NCBI RefSeq assembly: GCF_000621725.1
Contig: NZ_JHXM01000017.1
Span: 1-64,000 of the forward strand
Direction: 5' to 3'
Source: Xylanibacter brevis ATCC 19188
Lineage (GTDB): Bacteria > Bacteroidota > Bacteroidia > Bacteroidales > Bacteroidaceae
DNA length: 64,000 nucleotides
Position 1 is the first letter of the stretch; each line of letters begins with the position of its first letter. The notes under the pieces were generated by a model. That model saw only the letters and a list, made by a program, of their open reading frames with translations. It made no database searches and was not told where the DNA came from. Shown here in pieces: positions 34,679-44,361 of the stretch. A program made the translations under genes and the position numbers.

Positions 34679-35389
34679 TTACTTACCCAAGAACCTATCG
34701 TCCAGAAAACGCATGAAAGCTTCCTTATACATATCACCTACAGGCAAAAAGGTATTCTCGTCCATCACCACCCTACACTTGTTCACTTCTTTAATCTCAT
34801 TCAAATTAATAATATACGAGCGGTGAATGCGCATGAAGCATTTTGGCAAGCGTTCCTCCATTTTCTTCATTGACAGTAACGTGATGATGGGTTTCGTACT
34901 GTTACGTAAATACACTTTTAGATATTCACTCATAGCCTCTATGTAACGAATGTCAGATATACTCACTTTCACGATGCGATACTCCGTTTTCAGGAACAAG
35001 ACATCAGAGGCAGACTCACTATCTACCACAATAGGCGTCAATCGTTCTTTCAGTCGGTTGGCCGCCCGCAGGAATTCCTGCAGTCCGAAGGGTTTCAACA
35101 GATAGTCCACGGCATTCACCTTAAAACCCTCGACGGCATATTCTGCATAGGCAGTAGTGAACACTACCAGTGGCGGCACCGCCAATGACTTCACGAAGTC
35201 CATTCCGTTGAGGTCTGGCATGTTGATATCACAGAAGATAGCATCCACCGTCTCCTTCTCCAGCACTTGACGTGCCTCGATGGCACTCTGGCACTGGGCC
35301 ACAACTTCAAGAAACGTCACCTTGTGGATATAGGCCACAAGCTGTTGCAGAGCCAGAGGCTCATCATCGATGGCAATACAGCGTATCAT
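34679..35389 (-). CDS. LytTR-family response regulator
   Basis: The 236-residue regulator has a receiver domain with AIDDEPLA and phospho-acceptor Asp54 (IFCDINMPDLNG), and a C-terminal LytTR DNA-binding domain (about 130-233) with EYRIVKVSISDIRYIEAMSEYLKVYL and MRIHRSYIINL. Its start overlaps the kinase stop by 4 bases (ATGA), so the pair is translationally coupled. Confidence 0.93.
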   Translation of the reverse strand: MIRCIAIDDEPLALQQLVAYIHKVTFLEVVAQCQSAIEARQVLEKETVDAIFCDINMPDLNGMDFVKSLAVPPLVVFTTAYAEYAVEGFKVNAVDYLLKPFGLQEFLRAANRLKERLTPIVVDSESASDVLFLKTEYRIVKVSISDIRYIEAMSEYLKVYLRNSTKPIITLLSMKKMEERLPKCFMRIHRSYIINLNEIKEVNKCRVVMDENTFLPVGDMYKEAFMRFLDDRFLGK

Positions 35390-36483
35390 GATAATGGTAT
35401 GTTGAGTTCTACAGAATAATCATTAGCTCCTTCGTTGATGCGCAGCGAATAACGGTCCCCATACAATAGGTTAAGCCGCTGGCGCACATTGGCCAGGCCC
35501 ACCCCGCCTTTTTCTTGGCTGGGCGTTTTCGCTTTCGAGTTACGACAACGGAAAGTAAACTTATTGTCTGCCACCGTCATGCTCACCTCGATAAAGGAGT
35601 CATGCTGATAGCTCACACCGTGTTTAAAGGCATTCTCCACAAATGATATCAGCATCAGTGGCGGCAACTGACGATCAGGTACATCTGCGGGCAATGTCAG
35701 CGAGATGCGCACCTTGTCGGTATATCGCAGTCGCATCAATTTTATGTACGTCTCTATGAAGTTCAATTCTTTGTTGAGAGCTACACGTTCTTTATCAGCA
35801 TCATATAGCACATAACGCATCATCTTCGACAATTCAACAATAGTCTCCTGAGCTTTCTCAGGGTCAATGTCTATCAAGGCATGAATATTGTTCAATGTGT
35901 TCATGAAGAAGTGCGGACTAATCTGATAGCGAAGATAAGCCAACTGATGTTCTAAGTTCTGTCGTTCTAACTCTGCCAGTCGTCTTCGATCATCACGACT
36001 ACGAATAAACTCCTTGACACCTAAATTTGCGCCAAACATCAGTATGACCACAGTCATCGACATGATATTGCGTTCATTCACTAGTGGCGGTCGTCTAAAC
36101 CCATGATTGCGAGGTCCCTTCCAATGTTCTCCTCGCATAACATCACGCATTTCATGCCGTTCTGGCTCGTGGAGTTTCATCTTAGGTTTTGTATTGTATT
36201 GATAAACAGCGAACAACGCTACCACGATTGCCACTATCGTGAAGTATAGGACACGCCTCCGATTATGTATCAGCAGGGGAGCCAACAAAAAATTATGAAC
36301 TACAAAAAGGAATAAATATATTGAAAAGTGGCGCCACACAAACAACACCTCATACCATTGAAAAGCCGCTTCACTGTCGGCTAACATGCGCACATAGCAA
36401 CTAAGCAATGGCACAGCAAAGAGCATGCCCCATACAATCAGGTATATGATATTTTCCTGTCGCGACTGTTTCATATAAATCAT
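35386..36483 (-). CDS. LytS/YehU-type sensor histidine kinase
   Basis: The 365-residue kinase has four predicted membrane helices (about residues 12-115 and 140-160) and the His_kinase box LRYQISPHFFMNTLNNIHALI with the phosphorylated His. The HATPase domain has PLMLISFVENAFKHG and KGGVGLANVRQRL. The cytoplasmic loop 105-135 is rich in His, Arg and Glu. No large sensor domain is present, so it probably senses the membrane. Met4 (36474) is an alternative start. Confidence 0.92.
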   Translation of the reverse strand: MIYMKQSRQENIIYLIVWGMLFAVPLLSCYVRMLADSEAAFQWYEVLFVWRHFSIYLFLFVVHNFLLAPLLIHNRRRVLYFTIVAIVVALFAVYQYNTKPKMKLHEPERHEMRDVMRGEHWKGPRNHGFRRPPLVNERNIMSMTVVILMFGANLGVKEFIRSRDDRRRLAELERQNLEHQLAYLRYQISPHFFMNTLNNIHALIDIDPEKAQETIVELSKMMRYVLYDADKERVALNKELNFIETYIKLMRLRYTDKVRISLTLPADVPDRQLPPLMLISFVENAFKHGVSYQHDSFIEVSMTVADNKFTFRCRNSKAKTPSQEKGGVGLANVRQRLNLLYGDRYSLRINEGANDYSVELNIPLS

Positions 36484-36528
36484 ACCGTTTCTCTTTTAAA
36501 ATAACGTATCATGTTACGAAATATTGTA

Positions 36529-38280
36529 TCAATGCCAACCACCGCCACCACCTCCGGTATTAGTATTGGTATAGCTTGATAGTGATACTGTTGACCCTCC
36601 GCTCACGCTGCAGTCTGCCACTCCTACTCCACCCATGCACGTATCGCCGCCTGTCACAGTGACACTTTGCTTCAAAGAGGGTTGTGTACTACCTGATACC
36701 ACCATTCCTTGTCCTCCACTAGCAGGAGTTAAGAATGAGAAAGTGTTTCCGTCAACTGTCATTGCATACCAAGCATTTGCCGTCCAAGATGAAGTCTGAA
36801 AGCAAGATTGTGATAATTGTGCACCTCGTTCTAGTCCACCAACGGCAACGATAGTTCCACCTGTCACGTATAACTTATATCCTCCTTCAGTGTTTGCATC
36901 GATTGCAACCTCAGGCGATCCCGAACAAATAGCATACACTACACCTCCTCTAATATACAAATTACCATTAGCATCTAGACCGTCGTTGTGCTGACCATGA
37001 GCGTAAACATAACCACCAGTAATAGACATTGTACTCTTTGCATTAATTGCATCATCATAAGCATAGCTTGCCACGTCGCCACCACTTATATTTATCTCTT
37101 GTTTCGACTCAATACCTTCACCACCATTACCGCTTGTACGCACCCAGATTCTTCCACCATTGATATTAATAGAACCTTCTACTTTTATTCCTTTGGGCGA
37201 TGTAGAGTCGCTACTGCTGGTATATTTTCCACCCGTCGTTACGATATAAACATTTCCTCCGTTAAAGTTCGCATCCGTGTCAACACTAATGCCCTTACCA
37301 CCATAGCCAGTACTTTTCAAGAGTACATCCCCTCCATTTATTGTCAGCGTACTATCAGCTTTTATGCCGGCTGCGCCTTTCACCTCGTTAGTCTCACTGT
37401 CATACGAACCTTTACCAGTGGTAATAACTGTGGTACGCCCACCATTAATAATGATATGACTCTCGCTGTTGAGTCCCTTAGCACCAGCACCAGACACCTC
37501 TACATTCAGCACACCGCCATTTACAAAGATGCCATCATTGGCCTTGATACCATGATTTTCTGTTGTGGTGACGTTTATATGATTACCTTTATTAAATACG
37601 ATATAATCTGTTGAATGAATGCCGTTATTTGTATGCCCTTCTACCTGCAGTTTTCCGCTACCATAGAACAACAGCTTACCTTTTGCATATAGGGCACCCT
37701 TATGACTGCCATCAGTTCCATCGCTCAACTGGTTGGTGGTTCCATCAGTCACGTAAACAAAGGCACGTTTGCTACTCAGTAAATTCAGAGCTGCCGAATC
37801 AGGATTGTGAATACTAACACCGTTCAGTATTACCTCGTATTTCTTTTCACCTAGTACCGTAAGAGATCCATTGGTAGTGGAGCCACTAACCACATAACAG
37901 ATACCTTTCTGTGCACCGTGATCTGCAATCACATGACCGCCATTAACTATTACTTTTACCCCACCTTCTTCTTTAGCCACAGGATTGCTCATATCAATAG
38001 TTATTTGCGTAGAGAAAGTATTATTGTCCAACTGGTCCTCTGCATCAGGATAATAGGCTTGAGTCGCTGTATTAGACTCTTCAGCGTTCTGATCCATCAT
38101 AATGTCAAAGGTTGCGATATCACCCTCCGTCGTCGAACTGCCTACGTTATTAGACATTCCACCACCATTATTCCAATTTGAACCATCGTTATAATAGTCT
38201 GCATAAGGGTTATCAGCCGTACACCCTGCTGCCACCATCAGCATGGACCAAATGATCGATTTAAACAGTATCTTTCTCAT
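36529..38280 (-). CDS. Beta-helix lipoprotein with Cthe_2159-like carbohydrate-binding repeats
   Basis: The 583-residue protein has a lipobox MVAAGC (Cys about 20) and a Gly/Asn-rich linker. From about residue 110 it forms a right-handed beta-helix made of coils ending in xNGGxV/I or xGGxV: VNGGHV, INGGRTTV, INGGDVLL, FNGGNVYI, INGGRIWV, ISGGDVA, ITGGYVYA, IRGGVVYA, VTGGTIVA. This is the pattern of Cthe_2159-type proteins that bind pectin-like acidic polysaccharides. It ends in six Gly residues plus Trp-His, an unusual tail. The start at 38280 is fixed by the promoter at 38314-38321; a longer frame would overlap it. Only 45 bases separate it from the LytS gene, so the four leftward genes 33505-38280 may be one transcript. 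Confidence 0.85.
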   Translation of the reverse strand: MRKILFKSIIWSMLMVAAGCTADNPYADYYNDGSNWNNGGGMSNNVGSSTTEGDIATFDIMMDQNAEESNTATQAYYPDAEDQLDNNTFSTQITIDMSNPVAKEEGGVKVIVNGGHVIADHGAQKGICYVVSGSTTNGSLTVLGEKKYEVILNGVSIHNPDSAALNLLSSKRAFVYVTDGTTNQLSDGTDGSHKGALYAKGKLLFYGSGKLQVEGHTNNGIHSTDYIVFNKGNHINVTTTENHGIKANDGIFVNGGVLNVEVSGAGAKGLNSESHIIINGGRTTVITTGKGSYDSETNEVKGAAGIKADSTLTINGGDVLLKSTGYGGKGISVDTDANFNGGNVYIVTTGGKYTSSSDSTSPKGIKVEGSININGGRIWVRTSGNGGEGIESKQEINISGGDVASYAYDDAINAKSTMSITGGYVYAHGQHNDGLDANGNLYIRGGVVYAICSGSPEVAIDANTEGGYKLYVTGGTIVAVGGLERGAQLSQSCFQTSSWTANAWYAMTVDGNTFSFLTPASGGQGMVVSGSTQPSLKQSVTVTGGDTCMGGVGVADCSVSGGSTVSLSSYTNTNTGGGGGGWH

Positions 38281-38313
38281 TGCTTTATAGTTTTTTGTTA
38301 TAAATGTGTGGTG

Positions 38314-38321
38314 CAAAGATA
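38314..38321 (-). promoter_or_regulatory. Promoter of the beta-helix/LytTR block (-7 box)
   Basis: TATCTTTG on the minus strand, 33 bases before the beta-helix protein start. Confidence 0.65.
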
Positions 38322-38458
38322 TTTATTCTTGTTGTATCATCACATTTTATTCAGTCAACAGCCAAATCATTTCAACGAAATGCAGGATGATGAAAAAGAG
38401 AGTTCATATGAAAAGCGAAAAAAGTGTGAACAAAAAAAACAAAAAAATACCAGTGTGA

Positions 38459-38490
38459 TTTGGTACATTATCAAAAAAAATATACCTTTG
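38459..38490 (+). promoter_or_regulatory. Promoter of alpha/beta hydrolase
   Basis: TTTG at 38459-38462 and TACCTTTG at 38483-38490, exactly 20 bases apart. Confidence 0.7.
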
Positions 38491-38521
38491 CGATATAGTT
38501 TACGATTAAACTACAAGACTA

Positions 38522-39442
38522 ATGAAGAAGAAAGCTATCATCATTGTTTTGACTATTGTAGCATTGCTCATTTTTGCTATAATAGGCGGCAGTTTCTATA
38601 TGCTCGACTATTCGTTGGCTCCAGATGCCAACAGAACCGACCGTGACTCGTGCCTCAGACAGCAGTTTGAGAATTATCCAGAGAGTAAGGCTTGGATGGA
38701 TTCATTAGTACGTGTTAACGCATTTCGCGACACTTTCCTAACCATGAACGATGGAAGAAGAATGCATGGATTCTATGTAAACAGAGGAAGCCATAAGACT
38801 GCAGTAGTGGTTCATGGTTGGCGTGACTGCGCAATTAAGTTCTTATGGTTGGCACGTATATATGAACATGAGTTGGGCTATAATGTGGTTATGCCAGAAC
38901 TACACGCTTGCGGTGAGAGCGAAGGAGACGCTATTCGTATGGGATGGAAAGATCGTCTCGACGTGAAAGAGTGGCTTACGGCTTTTCTCGCAGACACGAT
39001 GGTGGTCCACGGTGTATCAATGGGAGCTGCAACAACCATGATGTTATCTGGTGAACGAATGCCCAAAGGTATCCACGATCTACGCTTTATAGAAGATTGT
39101 GGCTATACGTCTGTATGGGATGAATTTGCCAGACAGCTAAAGGTAGAGTTTGGACTACCATCATTTCCGCTGATGTATTCTACCAGCTTGCTCTGTAAGT
39201 TACGCTACAATTGGAGTTTTGGCGAAGCATCAGCCCTAAAACAGGTTGTGAAATGTCATTATCCCATGCTTTTTATTCATGGTAGCCAAGACTCATTTGT
39301 GCCCACCAACATGGTGTACCCACTCTTCAAAGCAAAGCCTGGTAAGAAATCACTTTGGATTTCAGAAGGAGCAGACCACGCCGTATCTTACAAGGAACAC
39401 AAGGCGGAGTATATAAGTCTCATCAAAATATTCTTGCAATAG
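38522..39442 (+). CDS. Membrane-anchored alpha/beta hydrolase
   Basis: The 306-residue protein has one N-terminal transmembrane helix (about 4-27) and an alpha/beta hydrolase domain facing the periplasm. The nucleophile is Ser166 in HGVSMGAA; the acid Asp is in HGSQDSFVP and the His in GADHAVSY. The N-terminal part of the domain has VVVHGWRDCA as the oxyanion region. The substrate is unknown; relatives in Bacteroidota are annotated as BAAT/acyl-CoA thioester or lysophospholipase-like hydrolases. The last 20 bases overlap the 3' end of the convergent SGNH gene. Confidence 0.85.
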   Translation: MKKKAIIIVLTIVALLIFAIIGGSFYMLDYSLAPDANRTDRDSCLRQQFENYPESKAWMDSLVRVNAFRDTFLTMNDGRRMHGFYVNRGSHKTAVVVHGWRDCAIKFLWLARIYEHELGYNVVMPELHACGESEGDAIRMGWKDRLDVKEWLTAFLADTMVVHGVSMGAATTMMLSGERMPKGIHDLRFIEDCGYTSVWDEFARQLKVEFGLPSFPLMYSTSLLCKLRYNWSFGEASALKQVVKCHYPMLFIHGSQDSFVPTNMVYPLFKAKPGKKSLWISEGADHAVSYKEHKAEYISLIKIFLQ

Positions 39443-40532
39443 TTGCATCTGCCATTGCTTCGTAGGCACGCTCGCTGGGATGCAGATGGTCACCACTGTC
39501 GTAGCCAGGTGCAAAAGCCTTCGGATTTGAAGCATCACGAACGGCTGCATCAAAATCAATGCATCCGTCAAAGATAGAAGAAGAGCGCAACCATTCATTA
39601 AACTGCTGTCGCATCTGTTCACGCTGCTCGTTATAGGTGCGCCAGCCCTCAATAGGCAGAAGCGTACCGCTCCACACACGTAGTCCCATCGCCTTCGCTG
39701 GGTTCACATAGATATCCTCTACCCCATGCGCCATCTCTTCCACTGTAGGCAGGTCGCTCCACGGACGGAAAGGATTCACATCTGTACCCACAGGGTGAAT
39801 GATGTCGTTGATACCATGTTGTATGATGACATCCGTGGCACCGCTGACGCGCATTTCAATGGGAAAACGAGTGGCACCTTTTAGCCCATAAGCCTGATAG
39901 GTGATACAATCGTACTGACGCAAAATGCGTGTACCACTAACGGCACGACGTATCACTGCTACGTCGGTGCCTAACAACTTTTGCGCCAGATAGTCAGGCC
40001 ACGACTGCGCCGTAATGGAGTCGCCGTAGCACACCACTGCCCTACAACGGTCGGAAGTCAACACATCAATGGTGTTCAGGAAGTAGAACCAGTTCGTACG
40101 GCGAGATAGATCCAGAGGCAGCTCGTCCGACTCTGCATAATCGCCATAGGCGTAATATCCCTTTGACAGAGGACCAGTAATCAGCGTACCGCTATTCATC
40201 TGGGTATAGTCAGCAAGATACATGCTCACCTCAATGATATCACCGCTGGTCACTGCGATGCTGACAGCATCGCTATCTGTCTCGGTGCCAGGCATCAGTA
40301 GAACCGTTTTCTCGCCATTGAAGGTGATTGGCGTATGGTTCACAAATACTTTATTCAGTGTCACAGGTTCCGTGCCCGTGAGGTTTGAGAAACGGAATCG
40401 AAGTTGCGTGCCGTCGAATGGCATCTGTATGGGATAACGCAATGTGAGGTCTTTTGCATAAAAGGCCTCACGTCGGTCAGTAATAGAGGTGGCATTGCCC
40501 CAGCAAGCCACCCATTTATGATTATCAATCAT
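39423..40532 (-). CDS. SGNH/GDSL-family hydrolase
   Basis: The 369-residue protein has a beta-rich N-terminal domain (about 1-150) and a GDSL hydrolase domain: YGDSITAQ with Ser172 (block I), HGINDI (block III with Gly-x-Asn) and DHLH with His351 (block V). No signal peptide is seen, so it may act in the cytoplasm or use another route. Enzymes of this type are often carbohydrate esterases. The start is consistent with the -7 box at 40564-40571. Confidence 0.88.
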   Translation of the reverse strand: MIDNHKWVACWGNATSITDRREAFYAKDLTLRYPIQMPFDGTQLRFRFSNLTGTEPVTLNKVFVNHTPITFNGEKTVLLMPGTETDSDAVSIAVTSGDIIEVSMYLADYTQMNSGTLITGPLSKGYYAYGDYAESDELPLDLSRRTNWFYFLNTIDVLTSDRCRAVVCYGDSITAQSWPDYLAQKLLGTDVAVIRRAVSGTRILRQYDCITYQAYGLKGATRFPIEMRVSGATDVIIQHGINDIIHPVGTDVNPFRPWSDLPTVEEMAHGVEDIYVNPAKAMGLRVWSGTLLPIEGWRTYNEQREQMRQQFNEWLRSSSIFDGCIDFDAAVRDASNPKAFAPGYDSGDHLHPSERAYEAMADATIARIF

Positions 40533-40563
40533 CCTGATGTACTTTACTATTTCTTTTCGGCTG

Positions 40564-40571
40564 CAAAGTTA
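40564..40571 (-). promoter_or_regulatory. SGNH gene promoter (-7 box)
   Basis: TAACTTTG on the minus strand, 31 bases before the SGNH start and about 40 bases after the CcsBA stop. Confidence 0.55.
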
Positions 40572-40611
40572 CACATTTTCTGTCTGTTTCAGCGCATCTT
40601 TTGCTGCTTTT

Positions 40612-42624
40612 TTAGGCATAGCTATGCATACCACCCAAGAGATAGTTCACGCCGAAATAGGTAATAAGTACAGCAAGAAAGGCACCTACTATATAAATAT
40701 GATAGTATTTGTCGTTGCGGAAAAGCGGTAATGAAGCTTTGTGCATCGGCACCGCATATACCATCAACGTGATCAGTGCCCACGATTCCTTGGGGTCCCA
40801 TGACCAATAGTTGCCCCACGACACATTGGCCCATACGGCACCTAGGAAGATGCCAATGGTAAGCAAGAATATAGCAGGATAGAGCAATAGCTGCGAAAGA
40901 GCTGTAATACGTTCTAGGTCGTGGGCCCAAAAAGCATAGACACCTAACAATACCTGAAGCGCAAAAATGGAATACGCACACATCACCGTCATCACGTGGA
41001 TTGACAGTAGAGGCGACTGCAACACTGGCATCAAAGGCGTTAATTGCGTACTGCTGCCACCCATCATGGCCACCAACATACAGAACGAGGCGATGAGAGG
41101 AGCGAAACCCATGATGATATTAAATTGGCGATGTAAGGCCACCGAAAACAGCACCACCACCCATGCCATAAATAACATAGTTTCTGGACCGTTACTCACA
41201 GGTATATGTCCACCCAGCCACCAACGCAGAGCCAACTGTAACGTAAGGTATATCAGCAGCATCACGTGAAGAGCCCACAAGGCTATATTAACCGAGTAGC
41301 GCCACTTGGTTGTGAAGAGCATTACCATACACAATAGCAGGCTAAACGTCAGCGAAAGCATGACGGGCCACTTCTGAGCACGCAATGAATTATAGAACAG
41401 TTCAGCCTGTGTCTCGCCACCCGAAGGCAACACCTCGCCAACCATCTCTCGCTGAAACAGTTTTATCTTAGCTATGATCTCCAACGCACGGTCGTGCTGA
41501 CCAGTGACGATAGCCTCTGTCAGAAAGTCCATAGACTGTTTGATAAAGAACTGTTCCTTCACTGGAATCTCACGTGGCAAGGCGTGTGCACCTGGCATAT
41601 ACCAATTTACATCGTGACCAATACGATATGGGAACATCTTTATATACTCACCGCCGTAGAACATCTCCACCACGGCCTGGCGCTCGGCCAGTTTTTTCTT
41701 CTCCTTGGCACTCATCGTTTCCTTATTAGGTTGCAAATAAGGTTTCATCGCAGCCTCCCAAGGCATGTAGTAAATCATCCAACTCGTAAACACTTGATCT
41801 GCTGTATAGCCGTTCCAGCTGGCGCTACCAGTCAACTTCATCACAAAGTCGGTAGCCACAGTATTCATTGGACAGATGCGGTTGTTATAAAGAATCTGTA
41901 TGGTGCCCATGCGCTGAGCTATGTCGCGATCGATTACTGGCAGCGGCTCTTCTGCATTTACGCTGACGGCGCACAACAGCAAAACCACACCGGCTACAGC
42001 CTTACGGTATAGAGCACGCATCTGTGTACGACGCGAGAACAGCGTGGCTATGATGCCTATCAGCAGTAATAGGTAGCCGCTGTAAGTGATGGCAATACCA
42101 TAGGGATCATAGCTCACACCCAGCGTCACACCTTCGCCATCAGAATCGTAGCTAGACTGAAACAAGCGATAACCATCAATATTGCCAATATGGTTCATCG
42201 AAACGGTCACCTCCTTAGCGCCACAACTAATTACACTCTGATAATCTAATGGAGCGTCTGTACCGGGATAGTTTACGATTTGGAACGACTTGAGTGTCAG
42301 AATCGTGCCCGACGCCAGCTCGCTAGGAACGTCAATGCGCAGATGAATGGTGTCGCGACGCGCGGTGAGATGAGTCACCAGCGCGCCAACGAGAATCACC
42401 ACAAAGGCCGCGTGCAGCAGCATCACAGCCAATCGTTTGTAGAGTTGTTGCTGCACCATGTATGCGCAGCCTACCACCGTCATCACTGCCCACAAAGCAG
42501 AAAACCACCAGGCTCCATAGATGTGTTGACCCACGAACTCGGTACCTAGATATTTCTCGACAATGGTAGCTGCTGCAATGCAGACAATGATGAGAGGATA
42601 TAGAATAAAGAGTATTCTTTTCAT
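40612..42624 (-). CDS. Fused cytochrome c synthase CcsBA (ResB-CcsA)
   Basis: The 670-residue membrane protein combines a ResB/CcsB half (about 1-225, with four helices around a periplasmic domain) and a CcsA half (about 400-670). The CcsA WWD haem-handling motif is WGNYWSWDPKESW at about 603-615, and conserved His residues lie in ALHVM, SIHVM and VPMHK. It covalently attaches haem to CxxCH in exported cytochromes (system II). It starts 8 bases downstream of the di-haem oxidoreductase stop, so it probably matures that protein. A periplasmic domain of about 170 residues (230-395) lies between the halves. Confidence 0.9.
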   Translation of the reverse strand: MKRILFILYPLIIVCIAAATIVEKYLGTEFVGQHIYGAWWFSALWAVMTVVGCAYMVQQQLYKRLAVMLLHAAFVVILVGALVTHLTARRDTIHLRIDVPSELASGTILTLKSFQIVNYPGTDAPLDYQSVISCGAKEVTVSMNHIGNIDGYRLFQSSYDSDGEGVTLGVSYDPYGIAITYSGYLLLLIGIIATLFSRRTQMRALYRKAVAGVVLLLCAVSVNAEEPLPVIDRDIAQRMGTIQILYNNRICPMNTVATDFVMKLTGSASWNGYTADQVFTSWMIYYMPWEAAMKPYLQPNKETMSAKEKKKLAERQAVVEMFYGGEYIKMFPYRIGHDVNWYMPGAHALPREIPVKEQFFIKQSMDFLTEAIVTGQHDRALEIIAKIKLFQREMVGEVLPSGGETQAELFYNSLRAQKWPVMLSLTFSLLLCMVMLFTTKWRYSVNIALWALHVMLLIYLTLQLALRWWLGGHIPVSNGPETMLFMAWVVVLFSVALHRQFNIIMGFAPLIASFCMLVAMMGGSSTQLTPLMPVLQSPLLSIHVMTVMCAYSIFALQVLLGVYAFWAHDLERITALSQLLLYPAIFLLTIGIFLGAVWANVSWGNYWSWDPKESWALITLMVYAVPMHKASLPLFRNDKYYHIYIVGAFLAVLITYFGVNYLLGGMHSYA

Positions 42625-42632
42625 TATATTCT

Positions 42633-44342
42633 TTAAATCGATTCGATGAAGAAGATGAGCTGATCGCGTTCTTTCTTCGATAGGCTACGGAACTTTGTAA
42701 CGGCATTATACGCATCACTGGTGCCGCCCTCATTTCTGCATCCGTGCCACATGATAGCTTCCAACACATTGCGTGCACGGCAGTCGTGCAAACGCTCTAC
42801 ACCACTACCACACTTTGCAGCCAGTCCGCGTCCCCATAGCGGTGTGGTACGACACCATCCTGTACGAAGGTCGTTCTTCATCCACAAACGATGCTGCACA
42901 AAGTCAGTATATGGCCATATTTTCTGGTGAGGATAGCGAGGTAGCTCGCTGTCGTCCTTGAAGAACTTGTTAGGGTCCTGCAGGTGGTCATCGCCAGTCT
43001 CCCACGACGGACGGTGACAGGCAGCACAACCAATCTGCGAGAACAATTCCTTACCCTTTTTGAAGTCCTCTGTGGTGGTGTTACGTGCAGCGGGAACTGC
43101 TAATCCACGATGCCAAATGGCAAAGTTCTTAAACTGTTCGTCTGTCATCTCTACATCCTGCTGCTTGCTGGTGAGATAAGTATAGATATCCTTCTCCAAA
43201 TTACCTGTATGCCATTCAGGATGCTTTTTCAGCGGATCCAATCGGGTGATATATTCCGTAAAACCAGCCTGCACCTCAGGGTCTTTAGACGACTGTGTAG
43301 CATAGTATGTGCCAGCCAGGTCGAGATAATGATAGCGACGGTCAGAACGTGTCACATTGGTGATGTTCCAAATGGCATTCACACCAGCAGCATCCATCAA
43401 CGGTCCGCGCGACATCGCATAAGTATAGCGTCGCACATAATTAGTGCCGTCGCCCTGAAGAGAGTTAGAGTAGTAGCTGTTCCACTTGCCGTTAGCCTGA
43501 TCCCACATAGCAGGATTAAGGGCGTCTGTCTTACCAATGCTGTTGAAATACTTGCCCTCTTTCTCCCACTGAGCAGTGATGTCTGCATCGGGGATGGCGT
43601 CTGTCAAACCTGTGCCATAGATTCCAATGGTAGATTCCAAGCGAACGACCACATCATTATTGTACTCATCTTCTGACAAAATCACGTCGCTGCCACCACG
43701 GCCCACAGCAACGGGTGCGTAGTAAGCGCTATAAGGGATGGTCACCTCAGGATAGATTAGCGAGTAGGTCTCACCATCAGGGAACTTGTTGCCCCACTCG
43801 TCAGTATATTCATTCCACGCAATCTTGATTTGGTTCTCATCAATAGGAGCCTTGAATGGCTTCACTGCAACTGTCTGAGGCATACCAGCCACCGAGCGGA
43901 TATAGGCATTAGTGGTTTTATCATAGATAACCAACAGATAGCCATTTCGGTGATTGTCAGCCTTATACTCTGTCTGACGTGCACCATGTCCATAACCAGG
44001 GTGACAATACAAGCAACCGCGACGCACAAATACAGGTCCTAGTCCGTGGAAAGCACCGTCGGTGTTGGTGTTGTAGTCTTTCTCAAACAAGTACTCACCC
44101 TCGTTGAAGGCAGTCATCATGCCTGCATCAACAACAGCCTTGGTAGGCTGTTCAAAGGCGGTAGCTGTGTTCACAGCGGTGGTACCGAGCTGTCCACCGG
44201 CATAGTAGTCCTCAGGGTAGTCAGTGGCTGTTGGGTCGCCGATTTCCCACGTCAGTGGTTCAACGGAACCATCACTGCTGGAACATCCAACAGTGATGAT
44301 TGTAGATAACAGCACACTACCAAATAATGATAGTCTCTTCAT
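42633..44342 (-). CDS. Di-haem oxidoreductase lipoprotein (DHOR/DUF1111)
   Basis: The 569-residue protein has a lipobox ending in ITVGC (Cys20). The first haem site is CLYCH (Cys110, Cys113, His114) and the second CAACH in SQIGCAACHRPSW (about residue 440). The C-terminal HDCRARNVLEAIMWHG matches the DHOR family, sometimes called thiol oxidoreductase or MauG/cytochrome c peroxidase-like. It is expected to work in the periplasm or at the outer membrane as an electron-transfer enzyme. It lies between imelysin and CcsBA, a neighbourhood seen in iron-regulated operons of other bacteria. Its true substrate is unknown. Confidence 0.9.
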   Translation of the reverse strand: MKRLSLFGSVLLSTIITVGCSSSDGSVEPLTWEIGDPTATDYPEDYYAGGQLGTTAVNTATAFEQPTKAVVDAGMMTAFNEGEYLFEKDYNTNTDGAFHGLGPVFVRRGCLYCHPGYGHGARQTEYKADNHRNGYLLVIYDKTTNAYIRSVAGMPQTVAVKPFKAPIDENQIKIAWNEYTDEWGNKFPDGETYSLIYPEVTIPYSAYYAPVAVGRGGSDVILSEDEYNNDVVVRLESTIGIYGTGLTDAIPDADITAQWEKEGKYFNSIGKTDALNPAMWDQANGKWNSYYSNSLQGDGTNYVRRYTYAMSRGPLMDAAGVNAIWNITNVTRSDRRYHYLDLAGTYYATQSSKDPEVQAGFTEYITRLDPLKKHPEWHTGNLEKDIYTYLTSKQQDVEMTDEQFKNFAIWHRGLAVPAARNTTTEDFKKGKELFSQIGCAACHRPSWETGDDHLQDPNKFFKDDSELPRYPHQKIWPYTDFVQHRLWMKNDLRTGWCRTTPLWGRGLAAKCGSGVERLHDCRARNVLEAIMWHGCRNEGGTSDAYNAVTKFRSLSKKERDQLIFFIESI

Positions 44343-44361
44343 AATATGATATTTAGAAATA

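Noticed and set aside
40569..40619. 16-codon minus-strand frame (MPKKAAKDALKQTENV) overlapping the CcsBA stop
   Set aside because: It is very short and ends inside the -7 box of the next gene; chance is the simplest explanation, though it looks peptide-like.
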